A DNA stretch of 64,000 bases from Annona cherimola (Eukaryota; Streptophyta; Magnoliopsida; Magnoliales; Annonaceae). The stretch is taken from positions 50,139,563 to 50,203,562 of the forward strand of contig CM059972.1 in NCBI GenBank assembly GCA_030490835.1, read 5' to 3'. The notes beneath the pieces were generated by a model that saw nothing but the letters and a program-made list of their open reading frames with translations, searched no databases and was not told where the DNA came from. The position numbers and the translations under genes are program-made. Positions 22,638-35,600 of the stretch are shown here, in pieces (the first letter of the stretch is position 1; each line of letters opens with the position of its first letter).

Positions 22638-25210
22638 ATTGGTAAATAGGCGTGATAAGAAAAGATTTGATATCACAAAGATGATTTTTCAGTAAGGATT
22701 GATAGATAGATATAGAAGAAAAATAGAAAATGTTGAAAGAGATAGATTGAGATTATAAGACATATACGATATGTGTTGTCTTATACTATGCATCATTATG
22801 ACATAAGAATATTGCTAATTAAGGAAATGTAGTTGGTGGCTATATTTCATGAAGTAGATAGTGTGTGAGGGAAAAATGATGTGAGGACAATGAGATGAAG
22901 CAGGAGGTAGGAGAATTTAAGGAAAGACAAAGGATAGAAGGAAATCAAAACAGATGACGGGTTATGGAACCCTACATAGAGATCCCCCATATCTAAGGCT
23001 TTACCCTATCTCACATAAGACAGCACAAGACATTGCTATATGATATATATGTTTAAGGTGCAGAGCTATGGTGGACATATGGAAGGCACCAAGGTACCAA
23101 CTTTCTAATTGATTGCTAGTTTAAGAATTTATAGTTATACTAAATTGATAGGTTATGTAAGAATAATCTGTATGTGTAAGGAAAAACAACCTTATGCCAT
23201 GAAAAGAGAAGATAGGAATGAGAAAAGTAGGGAAAAGAGAGTTTCTTTTTTATTCCTAATGTATGATGTTTGATGTTATGAAAATATGAATGCATTTGAT
23301 TTTATTCAAGTGCTAAGTGTATATGAAAAAGGAAAGATCATTGATCTTTCTAGATTATAAATTTACTATGTATGATGATTCTATGATCAGAAATGATCAT
23401 ATTGACTATGTGTGACATAAATGAATATTTTGATAAGAAATGCTATTGATATAATTTTATATGTTGCTTTCTATAACATGCCTATCACCTTAGTTTTGAA
23501 CAAGGGAAAGATAGTTGCCGATATGAGTCAATAGGAAAGAAGAAAAGCCAGTAGCAAATCTAAACAACCAAAACAAGTGAACTCATGAGCTCGTTAACGA
23601 CAGGCAACTATAAACCCTAAGTCAAAGGATTGAAGGTGCAACCGCTACAGGTAGAAAGAATAGATAACTGCAGCTATAAAAAGAAGCCGTGGGATAAGCC
23701 ACCCGAGGTTGGGTAACCTAAATGATAGAAATGGTTCAAAATCTTTGGATTTTCCCCAATAGGACCAGACTAGAAGATAGGAAGGAAACAAGCCGATGTA
23801 GGCCGCACTTCCTATAAGAATGAATGATAAGGAGATAGAATCATGAAAGGCCCAATAGGACCAATTAGAAGAAGGCGAAAAGACGGATCGGTACAGGTAA
23901 TGACTCTTAACCTAGTACCAAAACCCTTAAAGATTGATGATGTTATGATAAAAGCAAGTAGGGAGGTTATCAACACCTTTCTAGTTGAGCATCCACCTAA
24001 GTTCACAGGTGAATTAGATTTTATTCAAGTTGAGCGGTGGATGACAAAACCTAAGAACATGTTCAAGGTTTGGACATGTAGTCAAATGTAATGTCAAAAC
24101 ATTGATTGACAATGCTTATGAATGATAAGAAACCCTAATGACAATTATGTCATAATCAAAGAAGGTAATCTGGAAGAATTGATAATAAATATCTTCCAAC
24201 AGGATATCAAGATATAACACATGTTGATAATGAACATGTACAATTAAGGCAAGGATAACTTGACCCTAAAGATTAAGGAATCTGATGTAGGGAAAGAAAA
24301 GAGTAAGAAAGATCAACTCAATCGATAGCTATAGTTGATAGGAAGTCTCTGTAACTTAATGCAGAAAAATGTAAAAAAACATGTCTAGTTAGCATATATG
24401 GAAGTAAAAGGAGATTACATATATGATACCACAAAAGTTGGTGTATCATAGCAATGAATGGTAGATAAATGAAGAAAAACGGAGGCAAGAGTGATTGCCT
24501 AAATTCTTTTCAATTTCGATGTGATTGAAAGATAGGTACGAGAGAAATTATTTCTCTATGATATTCATAAGAAATAAGATTAAAAAAAAAAGAATTGATA
24601 ACTTAACAAAAGCTTTTGCTAAGATATGTATGAAATTTCATGTATGAAACTTTATATGAGAGCAACTTTTGCTCTATATTATAAAATGAATGTATTATTG
24701 ATGATATGTGAAAATGATTGCTATAGATTTTTATGAATGAATGGGTTAGCAAAGGTGTCTTTGCTAAGATGTATATGAAATTGTATGTGAGAGCATTTTT
24801 GCTCTTTTGCTATAGAAATGAAGATATTCATATTATATGAATTGTATGTGTAAAAAAGGAGATGATTGTTATAGATCTTTATTTGATATGATGGAATGAG
24901 TAACTTAAGACTTACCCTATGATAAGATGAGAAATGATGCAATTTCTCTAGGTACAAGGAAAAATAGTGTGAAATGAAACAAATGAAAGGGAAAATGCCA
25001 ATGAGAAACTCATGTGTGAACAAGGAACAGTAAAGATGAGCGATAGGTCTAATGGACAAATGCTAAAAATGCCACCAAGACAAAGTAGCGCAATGGAAGC
25101 GTGGTGAGCCAATGGAAGTATTGAAAAGAAAAAGGGATGATAAGTTGGTTATTTCACATGAGTCTTACCCTAATATTTGAAATGTAATAGGTTTCGGGAC
25201 GAAACCTGTT
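22638..25210 (+). other. E1 internal region, largely non-coding
   Basis: About 2.6 kb of A/T-rich sequence lies between primer site and polypurine tract. The only protein similarity I can see is the gag relic at 23843-24091. There is no trace of protease, RT, RNase H or integrase. Confidence 0.75.
23843..24091 (+). pseudogene. E1 Gag relic (82 aa)
   Basis: The segment FLVEHPPKFTGELDFIQVERW matches the G0 Gag core (FLVQQPPKFSGEPDPVQVEQW), and the flanking residues are also alignable. The frame then stops at TAA 24089-24091. No zinc knuckle remains. Too short to act as a Gag; it mainly shows that E1 derives from the same chromovirus group as G0. Confidence 0.75.
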
Positions 25211-25222
25211 ATAAGGGGGGAT
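25211..25222 (+). promoter_or_regulatory. Polypurine tract (E1)
   Basis: ATAAGGGGGGAT lies four bases before the 3' LTR start, preceded by TTTCGGGACGAAACC, an arrangement also present at the end of G0 (35565-35600) and, reversed, in G2. Confidence 0.82.
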
Positions 25223-25225
25223 GAT

Positions 25226-28200
25226 TGTGATACCCGGACCCAAGTAGGACTCATATGTATGTATTGGGAATGTAATTATGATGTGTATATGTATTAAATG
25301 GATTTTGAATGATTTTTATGAATTATGCCACATTTTGAAGTAAGGTTTCTATTCGAAACGGTGATTAAAAATTTAATCGCCGGAGCCCAAAGTGAGTCGG
25401 TATGACTCGAGGGGATTAATGAGGAATTAAAGGTGAAAATGTGTTATGAATAATCATGTTAATTACCATGATTTAATTTATGGAGATTAAAGTGTAATTA
25501 TGGAATTAATGTGAAAAATGATAGAAAATTCATAACTTGACGCCTACAAGGCGGATTTCGATGAAATTTCAAGAGTAAGCTCATGAAGGTGGGCCCAATC
25601 TTATGAGCAGATTGGATTAAGGGAATCATGATAGGATTAGGGTGATAATTAATTATTTTTATCCCCAAATTTAAAAGATAAATTCAAGTGGTCATAAGTG
25701 GAGTTAGGAAACTCGGTTTGAGATGAAACTTGAGAGAGATGGATAAAATAATATGATGAACGATATGGTAGGAGTGGATTAAGCTAATTATCAAGGAATT
25801 TTCTTAATCACTGCAGGACAAAACACATTTATGGAGAAAAAGAAAAAATTTAATGCATGAAGCAAGGTGTAGAGATATGGACGTCCAAGCTCAAGAAAAT
25901 TTGATTTTTTGGATTTTTAAAAATCCAAAAATTACATATAAATGGGATATGAGCTAGGGAATTTAATGTATGGTAGATTGAGGTGTATTTAAGGCTTAAA
26001 ATGCCAAAATAAAGGGTTGCCATGTGGGACGTTGCAAGTGGACAGCAATATCCTCCAATTAATGCATGATTTTGTGAATTTATGAAGAGATAAATGATGG
26101 AATTATCTTGGAGAAAATAATGCCATGTGTTTAAGGGGATAAAGAGGCATTAACGTGGGCATTAAAGGAGGGCAAATAAGGGGATGAGTTGCTGGAAAAT
26201 TCCAGCAACTTTCCAAAAGAAGATAACGTGCAAGTGAGAGAGGGAGAAAGAAGAGAGGAAAAAAGATAGAAAATGAGATTTTCTCCAAGGATTAGCTAGG
26301 GAACGTACAACTGAGAAAGGAAGAGGAGAAAAGATGAGGAAAATAGAACGAAAAGAGAAAGGAAAGGCTTGGTAGCAAGCTCGAGAAATTCGGGACAAAG
26401 AATCGATGAAATCAGGTAAGTACTCGTTGAGTTTAAGCCTTCCAATTTCCAAATTTTTTTCTTGATTTGGAATCATGGTTTTGAGTCATAAAAGGCCTCT
26501 AAAGAAAGATTAATAACATTCTGGAATTGAGTATTGTTTAAGGGTTTTACATATGTATTGAAAGGAGATGCAAATATGGGAGCAAAACCTATAAAAAATG
26601 AGGCAGAAATATAAAATATGAGCAGAATAGTAAATGGATGAATTTTAGCGTGAAACTTTGTTTGTGAACTCATTATAGGGTGATTAAGGAACGACCCAAT
26701 TTTTAGCTCAAAAGGGTAAGCAGGTTTTAAATTAAAAATCCGGAAAAACCAACATGGACAGGATTGAATGGGTGGCAAGATCAGCTACACCAAATGATTT
26801 TTAATAATTTTTATACAAGAAATTTTGGGCTGAAAATTTTACATGATATATAAGACATATTTAGGATGACCAAAATAAAAATTAGGTTTTGATTGGTATA
26901 AATATACCCCATAATTTACGTGATTCAGGCTGTCTGAATAGGGATGCAGATGTCCAGCAAAGTAAAAATACCAAAATAAATAGAAATACTAAATATTTCA
27001 TGCCGAAAATATTTATTTTGGTTAATTCATGTAGTTATTAGGTATGATAGAAATTTTAGATCAAAACTACTTGATCTGATATTAATTCAAGATTTTAAGA
27101 ATTCAGTGTACCTGAATTCAGCATTATGGACAACTTAAGGAATAAATCAAGATACATGTTAAATTCCAGGTTTTTGTGATGGAATTTGACTTATAATGGG
27201 ATATAAACAAGTGATTATGAGGGTTTAACTTATTAGAGGTAAACAAGAATACCCTAAATATGATTTTTTGAAGATATGCAAAGGGATGTTTAAAGAGGGG
27301 TGCAGAGGGTACCCAAAATGTATACGGAAATTGCTGTTTTGGAAGCAACCAATATTTGAATTTTAAACATGTATTAATATCCTAAACTTGGGTTAAGAAA
27401 AGCATGATTAATTGCTGAAATTTAGGGATTAAAAATCTGTTTTGATTTAAGTATCCCAAGAGACGTTGAAAATGGGTAAAACGGGTCCAAAAGTTGCTGT
27501 TTTGGAACCCTATGATGAATGGATTATAAATCCGAAATTAATTCCTAAATCATGTGTTAATTAAGGGGTTTAATCATTCGGGAATTAGAGATAAGTTTCT
27601 TTGTTGAAAAATTTTAAGAAACACATGATTTATGTGTTGAGAAATGGACATATATGAAGAGATAAGTATGAATAAATGATATATGGATTATGTAAGTTGT
27701 TAAAATGAAAAAATGCATAACAACATGATGAAAAATGTGGATTAGGGTATTGTTTAAGTAAATAATGATAATCTCAAATTTCGAGATTATTATATGATGT
27801 CTAAGTTAGCAACTAAGTGCTTAAAATGAGCACCGTTGTATGAAAATGGAAAAAATGTTAAAAATGATAAATGGAGGTAATGAACCTCCAAATAATGATT
27901 TAATAAATTATTTTTATATGCATGTAAGTTTACCCTACATAAGGGTATTAAAAATGAATGGATAATTTGATATGTATAGGCTGTGTCGATACGTATGAAT
28001 ACCCGACTTGAAAGACAACTGGGTTAAGTTATATGAACTTATGTAAGTTGAAAAACCTAATGAATATAAGTATTTGAAGATGATGTAAATAAATGAAATG
28101 TTATTTTCATTTATTTAGGCAAAGGCAAGGAAAAGAATGGAAGAAAAGGGACTATGGCGATCTCAGGTAAGCAAGCAAACTTTCTAAAATGATGTTTTCT

Positions 28201-31200
28201 TTCTATGTGATGATATGTGATTAAAAATGTTTATGATTATATTTAAACGAATGGGAAAGCACAATTTTTGAAAATAATGGCTTTAATGAAAAGCCACGAG
28301 TTTTGAAAATGACGATTTTAATGAAAGCCTTAAGTTTTGGAAGGGGATGGCTTTAAGGAAAGCCGCAAGGTTTGATTCATGGGAAGCAAGCAATACGTGT
28401 TAAGATAAGAATTTTATCATCAGCGCTGCCAAAGATTGACAATGCTTTATGTTAATGGAATTGAGAATTTTGCTTATAAGTAAGGAAGTTCTCCATGATA
28501 ATGTTTTCAAAGGATTTCATGTTTGATACCGATGGTTTTAAGAATTTGCTTTTATGCAAGCAAGTTCTTTATGATGTTGTTTCAAAAGTATTTTATAAGA
28601 AAAAGGAAATTTTACCCTTTTTCACAAAGTATTATTTGTAAATAAGTTTTGAGTTATTTCTACAATAAATTGTGATAAACAATTATGTTTATGAAAGAAA
28701 AAGAAAAATGGGAGTTGATTTATGAAAAATATTTATTTTGCTAGGTCATGATAATTAAATAATAAATGATTATTTGGACATAGTCCATATGTTTTAAAAT
28801 GATATTCGAAAAGTTTTGATTTTCTTTAGATAAGGAAATCTATGTTGAAAATATCTTGAAAAATATTTATACGAATGTTGTTGAAGGGGATTTAAGGATG
28901 ACCAACCTCCTATGTTGATTTCATAAAATGGTTTGATTTCGAGTTACTAAATGGTATGCAAAAGATTATGCAAGCCCCTTATGTAAAAATGGTATAATAG
29001 ATAGGTGGACAATAATTTGATTATTAGGATGGTTGAGAAGGGGTAGCATAATTGCATAACTTTTGTGAGCAAAAGGCCCCGAAATGGAAACCAAGAAAAT
29101 GTTAGAAAATATATAGTTGAATTTTGAAAATTCAAAGGTTTTGAAATTCTTTTATAAGGATTTTAAGATGTATTAATTTTCAAACATTTCAAATGTTTAT
29201 CAAAATGTTTTACTCAAAATATTTCTGAAAGAATTTAAGGAAGGTCATCCTAAAATTAGATTTCAAATGACAACTTGTTTAAAGTGGGTGCGCTCGCTTT
29301 ACAAGTTGACACGGACTGCGGTCTGTGATGTGTTTTTGAAAATAAATTTTTAAAAGACACAGACTTCGGTCTGTGATGTTTTTAAGTTATGAATGCAAAC
29401 TGAGGTATGTGATCCCGGTTTTAAAGGATACGGGCTGCGGTTTATAATATTTTAAACCAAACAGAATGTGGTCCATCATAATGACTGGGGCCCACTCCAC
29501 ATAAAGCTAAGTCGCTAAAGGATGGCAGGAGTGCCGGCGGCGCCCTCTCTGAGATGGGAGCAGTATAAATGAACAGCCGCCTGGCTAGCGAGCTGTTAAG
29601 GATTCTCTTCCAAAAGGTAGCATGATCACTTGCTAAGTGTCATTATTGGATGGAGAGAAATGCATTTGCTTATTTTTTTCTTTCGAAAAGTCCAAAGATT
29701 GGGACATGAAAGAATTTTTAAGAAAATTTATCCGAAAAGAATTTTTATGAAATGGCTACCCTAAAAGAGAGGGTGTTTTACACAAAAGTGTAAATAACAG
29801 GAATAAAAGGAAAATTTTTTATGCAAATGCATTTATGGAAATGGTTTATGTATCTTATATGCCTTGTTTGTTATAAACAAGTCCGAAGTCGGGGATTATG
29901 AAAAGAGTTTATGTCAAACTTGTTTTTGGACATAAGAATTTCCATTATTAAAGAGCGTAAATGAAAAGTGTTTATGGACATGAGAATGTCCAATGCCAAA
30001 GTGTTTTAATAAAAGGTGTTTTAGGACTGTGGCGCCCCGAACCGAGGCGTCACATTTGTCCTTACTCCGGGATCTTGTCGATTGGTAAGTGTGAATCAGG
30101 ATTGTTGCCCTGATCACGCGGCGAGTACTTAATTGAATCTCGTCCAATTTTTTTTTCTTTTTCTTTTTCTTTTCATTTCTTTTTCTTTCATGGTATAAAC
30201 ATATACTCATCATCATTCATAATGGACTTATCCATAACATCATAAATCATCAATTTCTCATATTATTCATCACTTCATAATTTCATACAACCTATGTCTT
30301 TTTCATCATATCCCATTAGGGAATCTATTCATACAAAAATCTACTAACCTTTGTAGATTCCTCTTTTCCTTTAGCAACACATGTCCTTCATTTCTTAGCT
30401 TTCCCTACACCTGTCTGAGGTTGGGAAAACAAAACATGAGTCGAAACTCAATAAGTAAGCATTTTTCATTTTAAATGCATTCCTCTCCATTCGATAGAAG
30501 ACACTTATCAAGTGATCAACTACCAACGGAATAGAAACCTTTTCGTAAACCATATTTCGAAACCTTTCATAAACCATTCATGTAAATCATTCGTAAATGC
30601 ATTTCTCTCCATTCGATAGGAGACACTTAGCAAGTGATCAACTATCAATGGAATAGAAACCTTTTTATAAACATTGGATATGCAAATGCTTCCTTTCCAC
30701 TCCTGACATAAACCTTCGTGTGCGGGTACGCTAGCTCAGGGAACATCTTACATAACATGGTCCAATACGCCGGCTGTCTCCGACTTGGCCTCATCAAGGG
30801 GAACCTCTCTTCCTCTTGACGCCTATGGTTCCTACATGCATGACTTTTGATTTCCCCAGCGTTATATACCTCTTACACCAGGTAACTTGTCATTCTCATG
30901 TAGAGAATTATTTGCACCATCCCTTAAAAACATAATTTCAAATCCATGCTTTCCTTTTCAATCCATGTATGAAAATGCAATGCATTCGTTCAAACATAAC
31001 ATTCCTTTGCCTCCACCTCTGGGGAGGACGCCGTCGGCACGCAGCCCATACGACTCGGTAATAGTGAAGGGGACCCTCTGATCCACTTTCTACCTCCACC
31101 ATAGCCTCTTCCTTATACATCATACATGTGCACATGTCCATGAACATCACATGATCTCAATATGCCAGCATGACTTTCCATAAAAACTTATAAACATTCA

Positions 31201-34156
31201 TCATTTCAAAACATTATAGGAATGGCCACCCTTAAACACATTTCATAAATACTTGAAAATAAAATATATTTTCAAAGTTGTGCTTGCTTACAAATGATCA
31301 TGTTCAAAAGGATTGCTTGATTACCTTTGCTTTGCTTCAACCTAACTCCTTTATCCTTTCCTTTCATTTTCCTATACAAGAAAATTAGATATTTTATCCA
31401 TCTATTCCATGTCTTAGCTTGCTTCCCATGCATGCTTTACGATCACATATTACCTCATTTTTATAGAGGTTTTCCTTTTATAAATACTTGGTCATTACTC
31501 ATTTATATGAATTTTTATCAATAAATCCTTTAAAAATTCCATCAATATATCCTCATAAATATACAAAAATAAATCTTAATTTTTTCCCAAAATACGCTAT
31601 TCACTGTTCATAATTACTGTTCATGTCACTGTAGCAGATTACTGTTTATCATCAGTTTTCACCCGAGGTTACTGTTCACAGCAACGGGGTTACTGTTCAT
31701 GGGTTCCAAAAATTGACATTTTTTCCAAAAATAAAAGATACCATGACATAGCTTATGCTTCGTATATCATGGGAAATTTCATACATTTTGAATTTATCAT
31801 CATTTACTTGGTTAAATAAATCATTTTTTCCATCTACTAAAAATCATCATAAATTCACTTAAGCATAATCCTTAATTCCAAAAATCATGAAATTAATATA
31901 TCATCATTCCAACATCGTATTTATCATATTAATATATCCCAAATCATCATTTATCAATTTTGGAGCATTATTTTCACATATCATATGCTATCTTCCCGAA
32001 TGCTCCATCTTTGCTCCAAATTTTCGATGTTTCGGCATGATTCCAATAAAGCATTATAAATTTACTTATTTTCTCATGATTAGGCATTATCTAAGCATGG
32101 TTTTACCTTACTTAACACTCAAAAGAAATTTGGGAAGAATCCCCTTACCTGAAGTAGAAAATCTCTCCTCTAACTTGCCCTTTATCTCTCTAACTTTCTC
32201 TCCTTTTCTCTCTAAGGCCAAAAACGAATTTTGGGGGTTGGAAATGCTCAATGTAGCTGGAATGGGTGTGCCTTGGTCGTTCACCATGCTCCCCTATTTA
32301 TAGTGTTGCATTTTTCACATATTTGCAATTTACCCCCTTGCTCAAGGTATTTAATTCTAAATATTTTTTCCCAAATCCCATGCAATATTTTGAGCCTTGT
32401 GCAGCCACCCTAATCAGCAGCTCCTGCCCCCTAGCTAGCCCCTATTTATTTATGATTTTTTATTTATTAAAATTAATTATTTTAAAGCTAATTCATCTCA
32501 ACCGTTGATTTTTGATAAGATTGATTTTGGGTCATTGGATTTGGTCCCAAAAGTCCAAGCTCCAGCATCCATAGCAGCTTTTCATTAATTATTTATCCAT
32601 TTAATTAATTAAAATTAATCCAAAGTCAAATGCTAATTAATGAAAAAGTAAAGCTACTTTTTTATCTTCAAATAACGTTTAATCTTGACCCTTAATTCAT
32701 GATTTTTGATCAATCTTGGACCACTCATCATGTTCATCATCATATTTTGGTCATCCATAAAAAATTTCATCTCAATCCGATGTCCGAATTGCAAGATATG
32801 ACTTTTTCTTTATTTTCTCTCAAAAATCCACTAAAATCCGAAAATACTAAATAAATCAAAAAGTGGCTATTTTGTCCTTTTGTGGGAAGCTTCCTTTTTT
32901 GTCTTTTTGTGATTAAGTTAATCCAAAGTGATTAACTTAACATATTCTTTAAACACGTTTTACTATTCACGTGCACTATTCATCCGAATTTCATAAATAA
33001 TTATTTTAACCTTTATTCTCACATATTTTCCATACTCATGAATATATATTTTATTAACATATTACCTAGGGTTTACAGCCCCAGGGTTTCATATATGTGT
33101 CTAAGATTGGGGTTTCACAAGGACATATGAATGTCCATTGCAAAAGGAAGCTATGTGAAAAATATTTTGAGACATTAAATGTCTCTTGGCTAAAGGATTT
33201 TATGATGAAAAATGTTTTTGGACATAAAAATGTCCTATTCCGAGAAAGGCAGGCTTATGTGAATGATATTTTAGGACATGAGAATGTCCTCCTTTGCCAA
33301 AGGAATTATGAGATAAATATTTTGGACGTAAGACATCCACTGACAAAAGATGGTTTTATGTAAAGGTTTTGGAACATTGGAAATATTCACTCAAGTCAAA
33401 AAGGAATTAATTATAAAGGGTAAAACATGTATGTTTTGCTTTAACAAGCTAGGACATGGCTTGTAAATGATTTTTAGAATGATTGTTTTATGAAAATGTT
33501 CAAGGACATAGAATTGTCCTCATGAAAAAGGATTTCATGATAATGTTTTAGGACGTATAAATGTCCTCAAGAAAAAGGTATTCAAGTTGTTTAATAAAAT
33601 GATTTTCAAGGAAGTCTTGCCCTAAAAGATAAAAATGTTTGCTTACTGAGTTATCACTCACATTTTATTTTCCAAACCTTATACAGGTACTGGGAGACTC
33701 AAGCGGTCGAGGACCTAAAAAATGGAGAAATGGTACGAGATAGTACCATGTGGGATAAAAGGATTAGCCATGGTGAGTGGAATGATATGAATGAAAGTAT
33801 TCAGGTATGCTGATGTATATGAATTTATTTAAAGTTCTAAGTTCTAGGAGAACTAATGAATGAATGAATGAATGAATGTATGCATGAATGTATGTCTGGG
33901 ATGGCAATGTTATGATTAAGTCAAGAGGGCCTATGATGTATAATAGCATGTTGAAATGGTTTAAAGGATATGTACAAGTGTACCATTGCTTATGTTATAA
34001 ATGAAATGATGATGAATGAAGAAACAAAAAAATAAATAAATTTGGACGAGTTCCAATTAAAATCCCGCCGCGTGATCAGGGCAACAATCTTGATTCACAT
34101 TTACTAATAATAAGGTCTTGAGGTAAGGAAGTGACGTCTCGGTTTGGGGCGCCACA
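25226..34156 (+). repeat. E1 3' LTR, split by a solo LTR
   Basis: The two parts, 25226-30027 and 33125-34156, together give about 5.83 kb and follow the 5' LTR in order. The ends are TGTGATACCCGG and GGCGCCACA. It carries the same hairpin clusters, the GC-rich island (29480-29610) and a TGAA microsatellite near 33855. Small deletions relative to the 5' LTR are visible, for example in the GC-rich island near 29480. Confidence 0.9.
30028..33119 (-). repeat. Solo LTR (3,092 bp) inside the E1 3' LTR
   Basis: Bounded by TGTGGCGCC and GTTTCACA as read on the + strand, that is TGTGAAACC...GGCGCCACA on the minus strand. Flanked by a perfect 5-bp duplication, AGGAC at 30023-30027 and 33120-33124. No internal region is present, so an element was reduced to one LTR by recombination. 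The same family gives 1-1717. A GC-rich stretch at 31020-31080 matches those of E1 and G2. A pyrimidine run lies at 30148-30190. No gene is supported inside it. Confidence 0.9.
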
Positions 34157-34161
34157 GTAGC

Positions 34162-35580
34162 AAAAAGATACAGACCTACATACACATGCAGAGAAGATGA
34201 AGAAAAATGGGTTAACTGAATTTGCTATCGATGAACAAGGTATGTACAGGTACAAAGGTCGCCTTTGCATACCTAATACAGTTGAGTTAAAGGAACAGAT
34301 CCTCAAAGAGGCCCATTTTTCACCATTTTTTATTCACCCAGGAAGTATTAAAATGTATAAGGATCTCAAGAAAGCATATTGGTGGAATAATATAAAAAGG
34401 GAGATCGCTGAATACGTAGCTAAGTGTTTAACTTGCCAACAGGTGAAAGCAGATCACCAAAGAGTGCCTGGAAAATTATAGTCCTTGAAAATTCCTGAAT
34501 GGAATTGGGACAACATCACAATGGATTTTATCGAAGGATTACCTAAGACCCAAGCAGGAAACGATTCCATATGGGTAATAGTAGACAGGCTATCAAAGGT
34601 TGCTAACTTCATACCTATAAAAAGGACTTACATGGCAGAAAGGCTAGCCAAGATATATTATAATGAGATCGTATGACTCCATGGAGTGTCGAAGTCAATT
34701 GTTTCGGATCGTGACGCGACGTTTACGTCAAGATTTTGGAAAAGTTTACATGAAACCTTAGGCACCCAACTTAAGTTCAGTACAACTTTTTATCCCGAAA
34801 CAGATGGACAAATGGAGCGAGTGAATCAAATTATCGAGGATATGCTCCGTATGTGTACATTGGAATTTGGAGGATCGTGGGATGAATATATACCGATTGC
34901 AGAGTTTGCATACAATAATAGGTATCAGGCTAGTATTCAAATGGTTCCATTTGAAGCATTGTATGGACGGCGATGTCGAACACCATTGAACTGGGATGAA
35001 GTTGGAGAGAAAAGGTTTGCCCCAAATTTATCTCAACAAATGGCAGACAAGGTACAAACTATTCGCCAGTGTATACTCATAGCCCAAAGTCGGTAGAAGA
35101 GTTACACAGATTGCAAAAGAAGGGATTTGAATATCCAAGTTGACGAACATGTGTTCATAAAGGTCACGCCATTCAAGGGACTTACAAGATTTGGAAAGAG
35201 AGGAAAGCTGAATCCCAGGTTTATTGGACCATTTGTGGTATTGGAAAAGATTGAAAAATTAGCCTATAGAATAGCTTTAGCCCCGGCATTAGCTTTAGCC
35301 CACAATGTATTCCATATTTCTATGCTTAGGAAATATGTCGCGGACCCGACCCATGTATTAGTGGCTGAAAACCTACCGATTCAAGATTATTTGAATTATG
35401 AAGAAAGGCCAGTTAGAATCTTGGATTAGAAGGTACAAAAGCTTCGGAATCGAGAAATCGAGTACGTGAAGGTACAATGAAACCGGTATTCCGAAAACGA
35501 AGCCACTTGGGAGTTAAAAGAAGAAGTGGAACGGAAATACCCCCAGTTATTTAAAGGATAGACGGTTTCGGGACGAAACC
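34162..35580 (+). pseudogene. pol: G0 integrase and chromodomain-like tail (broken)
   Basis: This continues the G0 pol after E1. The HHCC zinc module is at about 34300-34440 (HFSPFFIHPGS ... CLTCQQVK). The catalytic core shows the first Asp in MDFIEGL (near 34523), the second in SDRDATFTSRFW (near 34710) and the Glu in ERVNQIIEDML (near 34817). The C-terminal domain has KLNPRFIGPFVVLEKI and HNVFHISMLRKYV, and ends in a chromodomain-like ATWELKEEVERKYPQLF near 35505. In-frame stops lie at 34479, 34674, 35094 and 35427, with more in the tail. Several replace codons that a single C-to-T change would turn into stops. Confidence 0.88.
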
Positions 35581-35586
35581 TGTTAT

Positions 35587-35599
35587 AAGGGGGGAAGGA
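35587..35599 (+). promoter_or_regulatory. Polypurine tract (G0)
   Basis: AAGGGGGGAAGGA directly precedes the TGTGAAACCC start of the G0 3' LTR. Confidence 0.82.
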
Positions 35600-35600
35600 T

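Larger units (their letters stand above)
16750..34156 (+). mobile_element. E1: non-autonomous gypsy-type element with giant LTRs
   Basis: Two copies of a 5.85-kb repeat flank a 2.6-kb internal region with a Met primer site and a polypurine tract. The 5-bp target duplication GTAGC is intact at 16745-16749 and 34157-34161. The internal region holds only a gag relic and no pol. This matches the TR-GAG/LARD class of non-autonomous elements, which depend on enzymes from relatives. The 3' LTR carries a nested solo LTR. The LTRs differ at many sites, so the insertion is older than Copia-1. Confidence 0.9.

Noticed and set aside
31887..32303. 138-codon ORF with hydrophobic stretches, possible host gene
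   Set aside because: It lies inside the solo LTR, is not conserved in the related LTR at 1-1717, and is A/T-biased chance sequence.
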